DNA of 64,000 bases from Nocardia alba NBRC 108234 (GTDB lineage Bacteria > Actinomycetota > Actinomycetes > Mycobacteriales > Mycobacteriaceae), in NCBI RefSeq assembly GCF_001612665.1, contig NZ_BDAX01000018.1, positions 310,001-374,000 on the forward strand. The letters run 5' to 3'. Positions within the stretch are counted from its first letter, which is position 1; each line of letters begins with the position of its first letter. The notes under the pieces were generated by a model. The model saw only the letters and a list, made by a program, of their open reading frames with translations. It searched no databases and was not told the origin of the DNA. Both the position numbers and the translations under genes were made by a program. Below are positions 33,114 through 41,544 of the stretch, piece by piece.

Positions 33114-33142
33114 CGTGATCTGCGCGTGATCTGATCGTGATC
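33114..33142. repeat. Three CGTGATC direct repeats phased every 11 bp
   Basis: CGTGATC occurs at 33114-33120, 33125-33131 and 33136-33142, spaced exactly 11 bp. The first two copies continue identically as CGTGATCTG. They lie just downstream of the cobL stop and about 132 bp upstream of the small ORF/cobK. One-turn spacing on the same DNA face is typical of OmpR/PhoB-type response-regulator sites. Positions 32983-33113 hold nothing else recognisable. Confidence 0.5.
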
Positions 33143-33146
33143 GTCA

Positions 33147-34415
33147 CTACGGGTCCGCCGTCCGGCGACCAGCGGGTTTTCGGACAATCCACTGAGCGAC
33201 CGGCAGGTGCGGCCGCCATGCGGTGAACCCGCCGAGCGCCTCCCCTCGATAGATCTGGAATTTGCGCAGGGTTCCGCCGAACCTCGCAGACCAGTCGAGC
33301 AGCAGCGCTTCCGATTCCGCGGTGACCGCGTTGGCGACGAAGCGGCCGCCGGGACGCAGGTGCTGCCAGCACAGTTCGAACATGCCGTCCTGGGTGAGGC
33401 CGCCGCCGAGGAATATCGCATCCGGCGCCGAGATCTTTTCCTCGGCTAACTCTGAGCTCATCTCGCCGCGGATCGTTATTCCCGGCACCCCGAGCGCGGT
33501 GATATTGGTCGCGATTTGTTCGCGCCGGGCGGGCAGTCGTTCGAACGTGACGGCGCGGCACCGCGGATGGGTCCGGCACCATTCGATCGCGATACTGCCC
33601 GACCCGCCGCCGACATCCCACAGCATTTCCCCCGGTACAGGGGCGAGTGCGGTGACGGTGAGGGCGCGAACCTCGGCTTTGGTGAGCTGACCGTCCCCGG
33701 CGAAGGCGGCGTCGGCCAAGCCCGGCAATCGGGTGTCGCGGCGCGTTCGCGGATCGGCGCGACAGTCGACGGCGACGATGTTGAGCGGGTCGCCGGGCGG
33801 GTGCGCCCAGGTGGCGGCGGAACCGGTGTACCGGCGTTCGGCGGGGCCGCCGAGTTGCTCGAGAACGGTCAGCGACGAGTCGCCGAATCCCTTGTCGCAC
33901 AGCAGTTCCGCGATTCGAATCGGCGTTGTCTGGTCTTCGCTGAGAACGAGAATCCGCCGCCCTTCGGACAATTCGGGCACGATGGTGGGCAATGGCCGGG
34001 CAACCACGCTCACCACCGGAGTATCGGCCAGTGGCCACCCGAGCCGGGCGCACGCCAGCGACGCCGAGGAGGGCTGCGGGAACACGCGCAGCGCCGCCGG
34101 GCCGAACCGGCGCGCCAGCGTGACGCCGATCCCGTAGAACATGGGATCACCGCTGGCCAGGACACCGATGCGGCGATCGGCGTTGCGCCCGAACAACTCC
34201 GGCAGGGCAGCCAGCAGCGGCGTCGGCCACGGCACCCGTTCGATGTCGCTCGCCGGGAGCAGCGCCAGTTGGCGCGCGGAGCCGAACACCACCTCGCAGT
34301 CCCCGATGGCGCTACGGACGTTCTCCCCGAGACCGGGCCAACCGTCGGCCCCGATTCCGGCCACCACGATCGGGTGGCCGGTCCAGCCCTTCGCCGCGTC
34401 GACCGACGCGGTCAC
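33147..34415 (-). CDS. cobL: Precorrin-6B C5,15-methyltransferase (decarboxylating) CobL
   Basis: A 422-residue two-domain enzyme. The N-terminal CbiE-like tetrapyrrole methylase (about residues 15-225, VVAGIGADGWPGL, LASGDPMFYGIG) methylates C-5. The C-terminal CbiT-like domain (about 235-400, motif I LWDVGGGSGSIAIEW) methylates C-15 and decarboxylates the acetate chain. GTG 34415 overlaps the stop of the upstream SDR gene (GTGA), so the two are coupled. In mycobacteria cobM lies between cobL and cobK; here only 220 bp separate them. Confidence 0.95.
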   Translation of the reverse strand: MTASVDAAKGWTGHPIVVAGIGADGWPGLGENVRSAIGDCEVVFGSARQLALLPASDIERVPWPTPLLAALPELFGRNADRRIGVLASGDPMFYGIGVTLARRFGPAALRVFPQPSSASLACARLGWPLADTPVVSVVARPLPTIVPELSEGRRILVLSEDQTTPIRIAELLCDKGFGDSSLTVLEQLGGPAERRYTGSAATWAHPPGDPLNIVAVDCRADPRTRRDTRLPGLADAAFAGDGQLTKAEVRALTVTALAPVPGEMLWDVGGGSGSIAIEWCRTHPRCRAVTFERLPARREQIATNITALGVPGITIRGEMSSELAEEKISAPDAIFLGGGLTQDGMFELCWQHLRPGGRFVANAVTAESEALLLDWSARFGGTLRKFQIYRGEALGGFTAWRPHLPVAQWIVRKPAGRRTADP

Positions 34416-35164
34416 CGTGGCATCCGACGCCAGACGGATTGCGGGAGCAGGCGCATCACGAAGAAAGCCACGGCGAGGCGGCCGGGAATCGCGACCCGGG
34501 TGGCGCCCTTGCCGAGGCCGCGGACCACGGCATCGGCGACCTGATCGGGGGTGCTGGCCATGGGCGCGGGTTTCATGCCGATGGTCATGCGACCGATCAC
34601 GAAACCCGAGCGAACCAGCAACAACTGCACGCCGGTGCCGTGCAGGGCGTCGCCGAGACCGCTGGCGAAGCCGTCCAAGCCCGCTTTGGCCGAACCGTAG
34701 ACATAGTTCGCCCGGCGCACGCGCACGCCTGCGATGGAGCTGAAGACGACGATCTGGCCGCGACCCTGCGCCCGCATCACGGTCGCCAACGTCGTCAGGA
34801 CACTGACCTGGGCGACGAAATCGGTGTGTACGACGGCGACCGCGTGGACCGGGTCGTGTTCGGCACGGTCCTGATCGCCGAGGACGCCGAAGGCGAGCAC
34901 CGCTGTCGCGATACCGCCGTGCTCGGCGGCGAGCTTGTCCAGCAGCGGCGCGTGGGTGGCGGTCTCGTCCGCGTCGAACTCCACAGCGTGCACGGCGGCC
35001 GCGCCCGCCGCGCGCACCTGCTCGATCTCGGCCGCCAGCGCATCGGCACGGCGAGCGGCCAGGATCACCACTCGCCCGGGCGCCAGCCTGAGCGCCACTT
35101 CGAGGCCGATCTCACTGCGCCCGCCCAGGACCAGCACCGGCCCATCGTTCTGCTGCATTCCCAT
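34412..35164 (-). CDS. SDR oxidoreductase of the DprE2-like type
   Basis: A 250-residue short-chain dehydrogenase with the cofactor motif VLGGRSEIGLEVALRLA, SSIAGVRVRRANYVYGSAKA (Ser, Tyr, Lys) and a C-terminal FVMRLLPQSVWRRMP tail. It resembles DprE2, the arabinan-precursor epimerase subunit, but no DprE1 is nearby; a homologue sits at the same place beside cobL in M. tuberculosis. It may be a paralogue with another substrate. It is coupled to cobL by a 4-nt overlap. ATG 35164 has a CAGACT -10-like box 6 nt upstream. Confidence 0.82.
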   Translation of the reverse strand: MGMQQNDGPVLVLGGRSEIGLEVALRLAPGRVVILAARRADALAAEIEQVRAAGAAAVHAVEFDADETATHAPLLDKLAAEHGGIATAVLAFGVLGDQDRAEHDPVHAVAVVHTDFVAQVSVLTTLATVMRAQGRGQIVVFSSIAGVRVRRANYVYGSAKAGLDGFASGLGDALHGTGVQLLLVRSGFVIGRMTIGMKPAPMASTPDQVADAVVRGLGKGATRVAIPGRLAVAFFVMRLLPQSVWRRMPR

Positions 35165-35274
35165 GGTGCCAGTCTGTCATCCGGTCCGGCCTGCCGATGT
35201 CGGCCTGTCCCTGTCGCGTCACGCGGCGCGACCCGCGCTGCGACGCACCGGTCGGCCCGGCTACCGTTTCGGAC

Positions 35275-35673
35275 ATGCCGACCGCCATCGCACAGCTGTC
35301 CCCCGCTGCCATCGAGTTCGTCACCGAGCGGCACCTGGCCACGCTCACCACGCTGCGCGCCGACGGCACCCCGCATGTGGTGGCCGTGGGGTTCACCTGG
35401 GATCCGGAGAGCGGGCTCGCCCGCGTGATCACCGATGGCGCGTCGGTGAAGGCACGCAATGCCGGACGACGCGGCTACGCGGCGGTGAGCCAGATCGAGG
35501 GACCACGCTGGCTGACTCTGGAGGGACCGGCGACGGTGCTCGACGACAGCGCCGATGTCGCCGAGGCCGTGCGCCGCTACACCGAGCGTTACCGCGTGCC
35601 GCGCGAGAACCCCACGCGCGTGGTGGTCGCGATCCAGGTGCGGCGGGTGCTGTCGTCGAGCACGCTCAAATAG
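35275..35673 (+). CDS. F420-dependent PPOX protein, biliverdin-reductase type
   Basis: A 132-residue split-barrel protein with FVTERHLATLTTLRADGTPH, VVAVGFTWDPES and NPTRVVVAIQVRRVL. It looks like the M. tuberculosis F420-dependent biliverdin reductase Rv2074, which lies at the same position after cobL and the SDR gene. ATG 35275 follows TACCGT (35262-35267) by 7 nt, a leaderless start. Substrate by analogy only: biliverdin or another linear or cyclic tetrapyrrole, which would suit a cob neighbourhood. Confidence 0.85.
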   Translation: MPTAIAQLSPAAIEFVTERHLATLTTLRADGTPHVVAVGFTWDPESGLARVITDGASVKARNAGRRGYAAVSQIEGPRWLTLEGPATVLDDSADVAEAVRRYTERYRVPRENPTRVVVAIQVRRVLSSSTLK

Positions 35674-35744
35674 TGTCCGCGATCCCCTCGGCGCGGTGCG
35701 GACGCCTGTCGCCGCGGGCGTGAAACAGTCCGTTCCCGAACCGC

Positions 35745-36872
35745 TTACAGCACCGTCAGACCGTGCGGCCGGTTGTTCATCGACTCCACACCGGTGTCGG
35801 TGACGACCACGATGTCCTCGATCCGCGCGCCCCACCTGCCGCGGAAGTAGATTCCCGGCTCGATGCTGAACGCCATGCCCGGTTCGAGGGCCAGGTCGTT
35901 GCCCGCCACGATGTAGGGCTCCTCGTGTACCGACAGGCCGATGCCGTGGCCGGTGCGGTGGATGAAGGCGTCTCCGAGGCCCGCGTCGGCGAGCACGGTG
36001 CGGGCGGCGGCGTCGATGGACTCCGCGCTCACTCCCGGCCGCACCGCGGCCACCGCGGCGGCCTGGGCGGCCTCGAGCACCGCGACCTGTTCGACGATCT
36101 CGGGGCTCGGTGTGCCGAGCGAGTAGGTGCGGGTCGAGTCCGAGTAGTAGCCGGGTTCGACAGGACCACCGATATCGATGACGACCACATCGCCCTGCTC
36201 GATGACGCGATCGGAGACCTCGTGGTGCGGGTCGGCGCCGTTCGGGCCACTGCCGACGATCACGAACGCGGCCTCGGTGTGGCCTTCCTCGATGATCGCG
36301 GCGGTGATATCGGCGGACACATCGGCCTCGGTGCGACCGGCCCGCAGGAACTCGCCCATCCGCGCGTGCACACGATCGATGGCCGCGCCCGCCCGGCGCA
36401 GCGCGTCGATCTCGGCCTCGTCCTTGATCATTCGCGACCGGCGCAGCACCGGCGTCGCCGACGCGGGCAGCCCGGTGGTCGACTCGGCGAGCGGGATCAG
36501 GTGCAGCGCGGGCATGGCGTCGGCGACCGCGATGCGGGACCCGGCGTGCAGGATCGACCGGACCAGTTGGTACGGATCGACGCCGTCGACCCAGTCGAGC
36601 ACCTGCAGACCGAGTTCACCGGCCGCGGAATCACCGAGGGAGGCCAACTCGAGTTTCGGGATGACCACCGAGGGCGTCGACCCGTCGGCCAGGATCACCA
36701 GGCAGGTGAGCCGTTCGAAGGATTGCGCCGCCGAACCGATCAGGTACCGCAGGTCGGGACCCGGCGTGATCAGCAAAGCGTCCAGATGCGCGGTGCGCAT
36801 CAATTCGACCGCCCGCTCCAGCCGCTGACCGTAGACCTTCGCCGCGAACCTGGCATCCGTGTGCGCGCTCAT
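35745..36872 (-). CDS. pepE: M24-family Xaa-Pro aminopeptidase/dipeptidase
   Basis: A 375-residue metallopeptidase with a creatinase-like N-terminal domain and a pita-bread catalytic domain. Metal ligands are visible: Asp in VVVIDIGG, Asp in YYSDSTRTY, His in HRTGHGIG, Glu in FSIEPGIY and Glu in GARIEDIVVV. It should cleave N-terminal residues or dipeptides before proline. ATG 36872 follows TAACGT (36886-36881) by 8 nt. The position beside the exonuclease matches mycobacterial pepE. Confidence 0.9.
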   Translation of the reverse strand: MSAHTDARFAAKVYGQRLERAVELMRTAHLDALLITPGPDLRYLIGSAAQSFERLTCLVILADGSTPSVVIPKLELASLGDSAAGELGLQVLDWVDGVDPYQLVRSILHAGSRIAVADAMPALHLIPLAESTTGLPASATPVLRRSRMIKDEAEIDALRRAGAAIDRVHARMGEFLRAGRTEADVSADITAAIIEEGHTEAAFVIVGSGPNGADPHHEVSDRVIEQGDVVVIDIGGPVEPGYYSDSTRTYSLGTPSPEIVEQVAVLEAAQAAAVAAVRPGVSAESIDAAARTVLADAGLGDAFIHRTGHGIGLSVHEEPYIVAGNDLALEPGMAFSIEPGIYFRGRWGARIEDIVVVTDTGVESMNNRPHGLTVL

Positions 36873-36969
36873 AGGATCCGACGTTACCCGCACCGCACCG
36901 AGGACAGCCACCGAAGCCCATCGGCACCGTCACCGCCACCGTGTCGGTGCTTCGGGGCACAATCACCGG

Positions 36970-37944
36970 GTGACCGCAGACGAGAGCACCCGTGGACCCC
37001 TATTGATCCTCGACGGCGCCAGCCTCTGGTTCCGCGCCTACTACGCTATCCCCGACAAGCTCAGGGGCACGGACGGCCGCTCGGTGAACGCGCTGCGCGG
37101 CTTCACCGACATGGTCGCCTCCCTGGTCACCAAGCATCGCCCGAGCAGGCTCGTCGTCGGGCTCGACCTCGACTGGCGGCCCCCCTTTCGGGTGGCCCTC
37201 GTGCCCTCGTACAAGGCGCACCGGCTCGACACCAGCACCGCCGCGGCGCCCGGCGCGGAAGAAGTGCCCGACACGCTCACCCCGCAGGTCGAGATGATCC
37301 TCGAGGTGCTGGCGGCGGCGGGGATCGCCACCGGCGGCGCGGAAGGACTCGAGGCCGACGATGTGCTCGGCACCCTGGCGAGCCGCGAACGCACCGACCC
37401 GGTCGTCGTCGTCAGCGGCGACCGCGACCTGCTGCAACTGGTGCGCGACGAGCCCGCCCCACCGGTCCGCGTGCTCTATGTCGGCCGGGGTCTGGCCAAA
37501 GCCGAACTGTTCGGCCCCGCGGAGCTCTCGACGAAATACGGTGTGCCCGAACAGAACGCGGGACCGGCCTACGCCGACATGGCGACCCTGCGCGGCGACG
37601 CCTCCGACGGACTGCCCGGCGTGGCGGGCATCGGCGACAAGTCGGCCGCCCAGCTGATCACCAGGTTCGGCTCGCTCGACGCGCTGATGGACGCCGTCGC
37701 CGATCCGACCTCCGATATCGCCAAGGGTGTGCGAGCGAAACTCGTTGCCGCACAAGACTATCTGAAGGTCGCCGCACCGGTCGTGCGGGTGGTGCGCGAC
37801 GCCGAGGTGATCCTGTCGCGTCCGGATGTCCTGCCCGCCACCCCCACCGACCCCGACCGGCTGCTCGCGTTGGCCGCCGCGTACAACGCCGAGAGCCCGA
37901 TCACCCGTCTGGTCACCGCGTTGACCGCGGCACACGCCGACTGA
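36970..37944 (+). CDS. 5'-3' exonuclease (Pol I N-terminal nuclease-like)
   Basis: A 324-residue stand-alone flap/5'-3' exonuclease. It has LLILDGASLWFRAYYAIPD, the acidic cluster GLEADDVLG and VVVSGDRDLLQLV, and the helix-hairpin-helix GVAGIGDKSAAQLITRFG. It has no polymerase domain. The likely role is removal of RNA primers or flaps in replication and repair. GTG 36970 has a CACAAT hexamer 6 nt upstream and no Shine-Dalgarno. It is convergent with the DUF4333 gene. Confidence 0.9.
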   Translation: MTADESTRGPLLILDGASLWFRAYYAIPDKLRGTDGRSVNALRGFTDMVASLVTKHRPSRLVVGLDLDWRPPFRVALVPSYKAHRLDTSTAAAPGAEEVPDTLTPQVEMILEVLAAAGIATGGAEGLEADDVLGTLASRERTDPVVVVSGDRDLLQLVRDEPAPPVRVLYVGRGLAKAELFGPAELSTKYGVPEQNAGPAYADMATLRGDASDGLPGVAGIGDKSAAQLITRFGSLDALMDAVADPTSDIAKGVRAKLVAAQDYLKVAAPVVRVVRDAEVILSRPDVLPATPTDPDRLLALAAAYNAESPITRLVTALTAAHAD

Positions 37945-37950
37945 ACGACA

Positions 37951-37983
37951 CCGGGCCGCCCGCGTACGTCGCGGACGGCCCGG
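37951..37983. terminator. Strong stem-loop between convergent genes
   Basis: CCGGGCCG (37951-37958) pairs with CGGCCCGG (37976-37983) and, after one mismatch, CCGCG pairs with CGCGG around a TACGT loop. It lies 6 bp after the exonuclease stop and 18 bp from the DUF4333 stop, and can serve both strands. Confidence 0.75.
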
Positions 37984-38001
37984 AAAACATAGTGGCAGCG
38001 C

Positions 38002-38721
38002 CTAGTTGGGGCGGCCGACCTCATAGGTGCCGTCTTCCTTGGTGATCTTGACGGTCACCTTCTTCGCCTCGCCGCTGACCTTCAGATCGCAGGTGAAGGT
38101 CGCGTCGACCTCCACCGCCTGGCCGGAGGGGCAGCTGACATCGGAGACGTCGGCGATGCCGTAGGAGTCCTTCAGCACGCGCGCCACACCCTGCTGCACA
38201 GCCGCGTTGTCGAGTTCGTCGGAAGAGAACACGACCAGCAGCAGACCGATCACGGCGGCGACCACGAGCACGCCCGCGGCGACGAGCCCGATGACCAGGC
38301 CCTTGCTCTTGCCACCGGACGACTGCTGCGGCTGGCCCCACTGCTGCTGCGGCGCGGGCTGCTGGCCCCACTGCTGTTGCGGCGCGGGCTGACCCCACTG
38401 CTGCTGTGCGTTGGCGGCCTGGTTGTTCCAGTCCTGCGGCGGCGGCTGGGTCTGGCCCCACTGCTGCTGGGGTCCGGTCGGCTGCTGGGGCTGCTGACCC
38501 CACTGCTGCGGCTGCTGGGGCTGCTGTCCCCACTGCTGCTGCGGCTGCTGCGCGTTGGGGTCGTTCCACTGCTGGGTGGGCTGAGCGCCCTGCGGTGGCG
38601 GCTGCTGCGCACCACCCCAGTGCTGGGTGGGACCGGCACCGGCCCCCTGCTGACCCCCCCAGTGCTGGGTGGGATCGTTATTCCCCTCCCCGGGGTTGTT
38701 CGGTCCGTAAGGGCCGCTCAT
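38002..38721 (-). CDS. Membrane-anchored DUF4333 protein with Gln/Pro/Trp-rich repeats
   Basis: A 239-residue protein. Residues 1-135 are disordered and made of QQWGQ-type repeats rich in Gln, Pro, Gly and Trp. A single membrane helix follows at about 142-165 (GLVIGLVAAGVLVVAAVIGL), and the extracytoplasmic C-terminal domain (about 170-239, with Cys in VSCPSG and FTCDL) fits DUF4333. The repeats probably lie in the cytoplasm. ATG 38721 has GGAGG 7 nt upstream. A Gln/Pro-rich membrane protein also sits next to helY in mycobacteria. Function unknown. Confidence 0.82.
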   Translation of the reverse strand: MSGPYGPNNPGEGNNDPTQHWGGQQGAGAGPTQHWGGAQQPPPQGAQPTQQWNDPNAQQPQQQWGQQPQQPQQWGQQPQQPTGPQQQWGQTQPPPQDWNNQAANAQQQWGQPAPQQQWGQQPAPQQQWGQPQQSSGGKSKGLVIGLVAAGVLVVAAVIGLLLVVFSSDELDNAAVQQGVARVLKDSYGIADVSDVSCPSGQAVEVDATFTCDLKVSGEAKKVTVKITKEDGTYEVGRPN

Positions 38722-38841
38722 CCACTCGCCTCCACTCGCATCATTAGTCCATACGGTAGCCCCCCGCGCCGGGCCTGCCGCATTCGCACGACATCCGCCT
38801 CACGGTCGGTACGCGAAGAAATCAAATCACAGACGTCGCCA

Positions 38842-41541
38842 CTACGCGGCGTCCACCGCGACGACACCCCGCCGTACGGCACGCACCGCCTTGGCGGCGG
38901 TGGACGCGATCTCGGGGTCGTCGGCGGTGTTGTGGATCTGATCGAGCAGATCGATCACCTGTCGGCACCACCGCACGAAATCGCCCGCCGACATCGTCGT
39001 GCCCTGGTCGCCACTGGCCAGCAACGCCTCGGCCAACGCGTCACCGCGCGCCCATTTGTACACACCGGTGACGAACCCCAGATCGGGTTCACGGGTGGGC
39101 GCGAGTTTGTGTCGCACCTCGTCGGAGCGCAGGTCCGACCACACTTCGATGGTGGCTGCGATGGCCCGGCGGATCGGATCGGTCGGACCGGCCGGGGTCA
39201 GCAGGCCGGTTTCCTGCCGCGATTCGTACACCAGCGTCGATACCACGGCGGCGAGTTCGGCCGGACCGAGTCCGCGCCACAGTCCCTGGCGCAGGGCCTC
39301 GGCCACCACGAGATCGCTCTCGGCGTAGATCCGGGCCAGGCGCCTGCCGTCGGCGGTCACCTCACCGTGGGCGACGAACCCGCGCTCCTCGAGCAGCCCG
39401 ACGATCCGGTCGAAGGTGCGCGCCAGCGAATTCGTGGTCGCGGCAACCTTCTGGCGCATCGTCTCGGTCTCGCGGGCAAGCCGCGAGTACCGCTCGCCGG
39501 TGCGGCTCAGCTGCTCACGATCGGGGCGATCATGGGCGGGATGGGACCGCAGACTGCGTCGCAGCGTCGAGAGCTGACGATCTTCGCCGCCGCGCACCCG
39601 ATCGTTGCGCTTGCCCCGGCGCGGAACCGAGATTCCGGTGCCGCGCAATGCCGAGGCCAGGTCGCGACGGATGCGCGCGGCCCGATGATCGACCCGGCGC
39701 GGCAGGTCCATGCGCCCGAGCGCTTCGGCGGGTTCGGGGAAATCGGCCGCGGATACTCGACCGGCCCAGTGATCTTCGGTCAACACCAGTGGACGCGGGT
39801 CGCCGGGCGTCTGGTCGGGTTCGAGGATCACCGCGAGCCCGGAACGCTTGCCCACGGGGATGGACACCACGTCGCCACGACGCAAACCGATCAGCGCTTT
39901 CACCGCGGCGCCGCGCCGGTCGGCCCGGCCCTGCTGCTGGATATCGCGCTCGCGCTGCTTGATCCGGTCACGCAACGACAGATATTCCATGAAGTCGCCG
40001 TCGACCCCGCCGAGCTGACTCTCCAGCTTGCGCAGCGCGCCCTCGTTGCGTTCGATGCCACGGACGAGCCCGACGACCGACCGGTCGGCCTGGAACTGGG
40101 CGAATGACCGCTCGAGCAGGTTTCGAGCCTCCTTGGCTCCCATCCGATCGATCAGGTTGATCGACATGTTGTAGCCGGGCCGAAACGAGCTCCGCAGCGG
40201 ATAGGTGCGGGTGGAGGCGAGGCCTGCCACCGCGCTGGTGTCGACCTCCGGCTGCCACAGCACCACCGCGTGGCCCTCGACGTCGATACCACGCCTGCCC
40301 GCGCGACCGGTGAGCTGGGTGTACTCGCCGGGGGTGAGTTCGGCGTGGGTCTCGCCGTTGAACTTCACCAGGCGCTCGAGGACCACCGTGCGCGCGGGCA
40401 TGTTGATGCCCAGCGCCAGGGTCTCGGTGGCGAACACCGCGCGCACCAGACCCCGGACGAACAGGTCCTCGACGGTGTGGCGGAACGCGGGCAGCATGCC
40501 GGCGTGGTGGGCAGCCAGGCCACGCTGCAGCGCCTCGCGCCACTCCCAGTAGCCGAGCACCTCCAGGTCGCCCTTGGGCAGGTCCCCGGTGTGCTTGTCG
40601 ATGATCTCGTCGATCTGCGCGGCCTCGCCGGGACGACTCAGATCGAGACGGGCGCGCAGGCACTGGGCCAGCGCGCCGTCGCAACCGGCGCGGCTGAAGA
40701 TGAACGTGATCGCGGGCAGCAGGTTTTCCTCGTCGAGGCGCGCCAGCACATCCGGGCGGGGCAACGGACGGAAGTTGCCACCGCGCCCGCCACGCCCACG
40801 CGGCCCGCCGTACCCGTGCATCCGGTCGGCGCTCTCGCGCTGGCGGATGAACCGCACGAGGTCTTCGTCGACCACGACCTTGTGGTCACTGGACTTGGTG
40901 TCGAACAGGTCGAACATCCGCCGGCCGACCATCACGTGCTGCCACAGCGGCACCGGCCTGGTCTCGTCGACCACCACCGCGGTGTCGCCGCGCACGGTTT
41001 CCATCCAGGCGCCGAACTCCTCGGCATTGGACACCGTCGCCGACAGACTCACCAGCCGCACGTCCGGCGGCAGATGCAGGATCACTTCCTCCCACACCGC
41101 ACCGCGGAACCGGTCGGCGAGGTAATGAACCTCGTCCATGACGACGTAGGACAGACCGTGCAGCGAGTCCGAGGAAGCGTAGAGCATGTTGCGCAGCACC
41201 TCGGTGGTCATCACGACCACCGGCGCTCCCGGGTTGATCGACTGGTCACCGGTGAGCAGGCCGACGCTGTCGCGGCCGTGGCGGGCGGTGAGATCGGCGA
41301 ACTTCTGATTCGACAGCGCCTTGATCGGCGTGGTGTAGAAGCACTTTCCGCCCGAGGCCAGCGCCATGTGCACGGCGAACTCACCGACGATCGTCTTGCC
41401 CGCACCGGTCGGGGCGCACACGAGCACACTGTGCCCGTCTTCCAGCGCCGCGCACGCGGTGCTCTGAAAAGGGTCGAGATCGAAGGAGATCTCGCCGGCG
41501 AATTTCGCCAGTTCGCTGGGCAGCCCCGGAGTGTCGGTCAC
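38842..41541 (-). CDS. helY: Ski2-like DEAD/DEAH-box helicase HelY
   Basis: An 899-residue superfamily 2 helicase. Motif I is APTGAGKT (residues 43-50), motif II DEVH in VVMDEVHYLADRFRG, motif III SLSAT, and the C-terminal RecA domain holds TETLALGINMPA and QLTGRAGRRG. A long Ski2/Mtr4-type C-terminal region follows. It probably unwinds structured RNA in turnover. It lies 3 bp downstream of tatC, so the two are co-transcribed. A low-complexity GGPRGRGGRGG stretch near residue 250 is a local oddity. Confidence 0.93.
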   Translation of the reverse strand: MTDTPGLPSELAKFAGEISFDLDPFQSTACAALEDGHSVLVCAPTGAGKTIVGEFAVHMALASGGKCFYTTPIKALSNQKFADLTARHGRDSVGLLTGDQSINPGAPVVVMTTEVLRNMLYASSDSLHGLSYVVMDEVHYLADRFRGAVWEEVILHLPPDVRLVSLSATVSNAEEFGAWMETVRGDTAVVVDETRPVPLWQHVMVGRRMFDLFDTKSSDHKVVVDEDLVRFIRQRESADRMHGYGGPRGRGGRGGNFRPLPRPDVLARLDEENLLPAITFIFSRAGCDGALAQCLRARLDLSRPGEAAQIDEIIDKHTGDLPKGDLEVLGYWEWREALQRGLAAHHAGMLPAFRHTVEDLFVRGLVRAVFATETLALGINMPARTVVLERLVKFNGETHAELTPGEYTQLTGRAGRRGIDVEGHAVVLWQPEVDTSAVAGLASTRTYPLRSSFRPGYNMSINLIDRMGAKEARNLLERSFAQFQADRSVVGLVRGIERNEGALRKLESQLGGVDGDFMEYLSLRDRIKQRERDIQQQGRADRRGAAVKALIGLRRGDVVSIPVGKRSGLAVILEPDQTPGDPRPLVLTEDHWAGRVSAADFPEPAEALGRMDLPRRVDHRAARIRRDLASALRGTGISVPRRGKRNDRVRGGEDRQLSTLRRSLRSHPAHDRPDREQLSRTGERYSRLARETETMRQKVAATTNSLARTFDRIVGLLEERGFVAHGEVTADGRRLARIYAESDLVVAEALRQGLWRGLGPAELAAVVSTLVYESRQETGLLTPAGPTDPIRRAIAATIEVWSDLRSDEVRHKLAPTREPDLGFVTGVYKWARGDALAEALLASGDQGTTMSAGDFVRWCRQVIDLLDQIHNTADDPEIASTAAKAVRAVRRGVVAVDAA

Positions 41542-41544
41542 CTC

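Noticed and set aside
38250..38680. Tandem repeat array (CTGCTG/TGGGGC-rich) suspected as a CRISPR or minisatellite
   Set aside because: It is the coding sequence of the Gln/Pro/Trp-rich repeats of the DUF4333 protein; spacing is irregular and there are no spacers.
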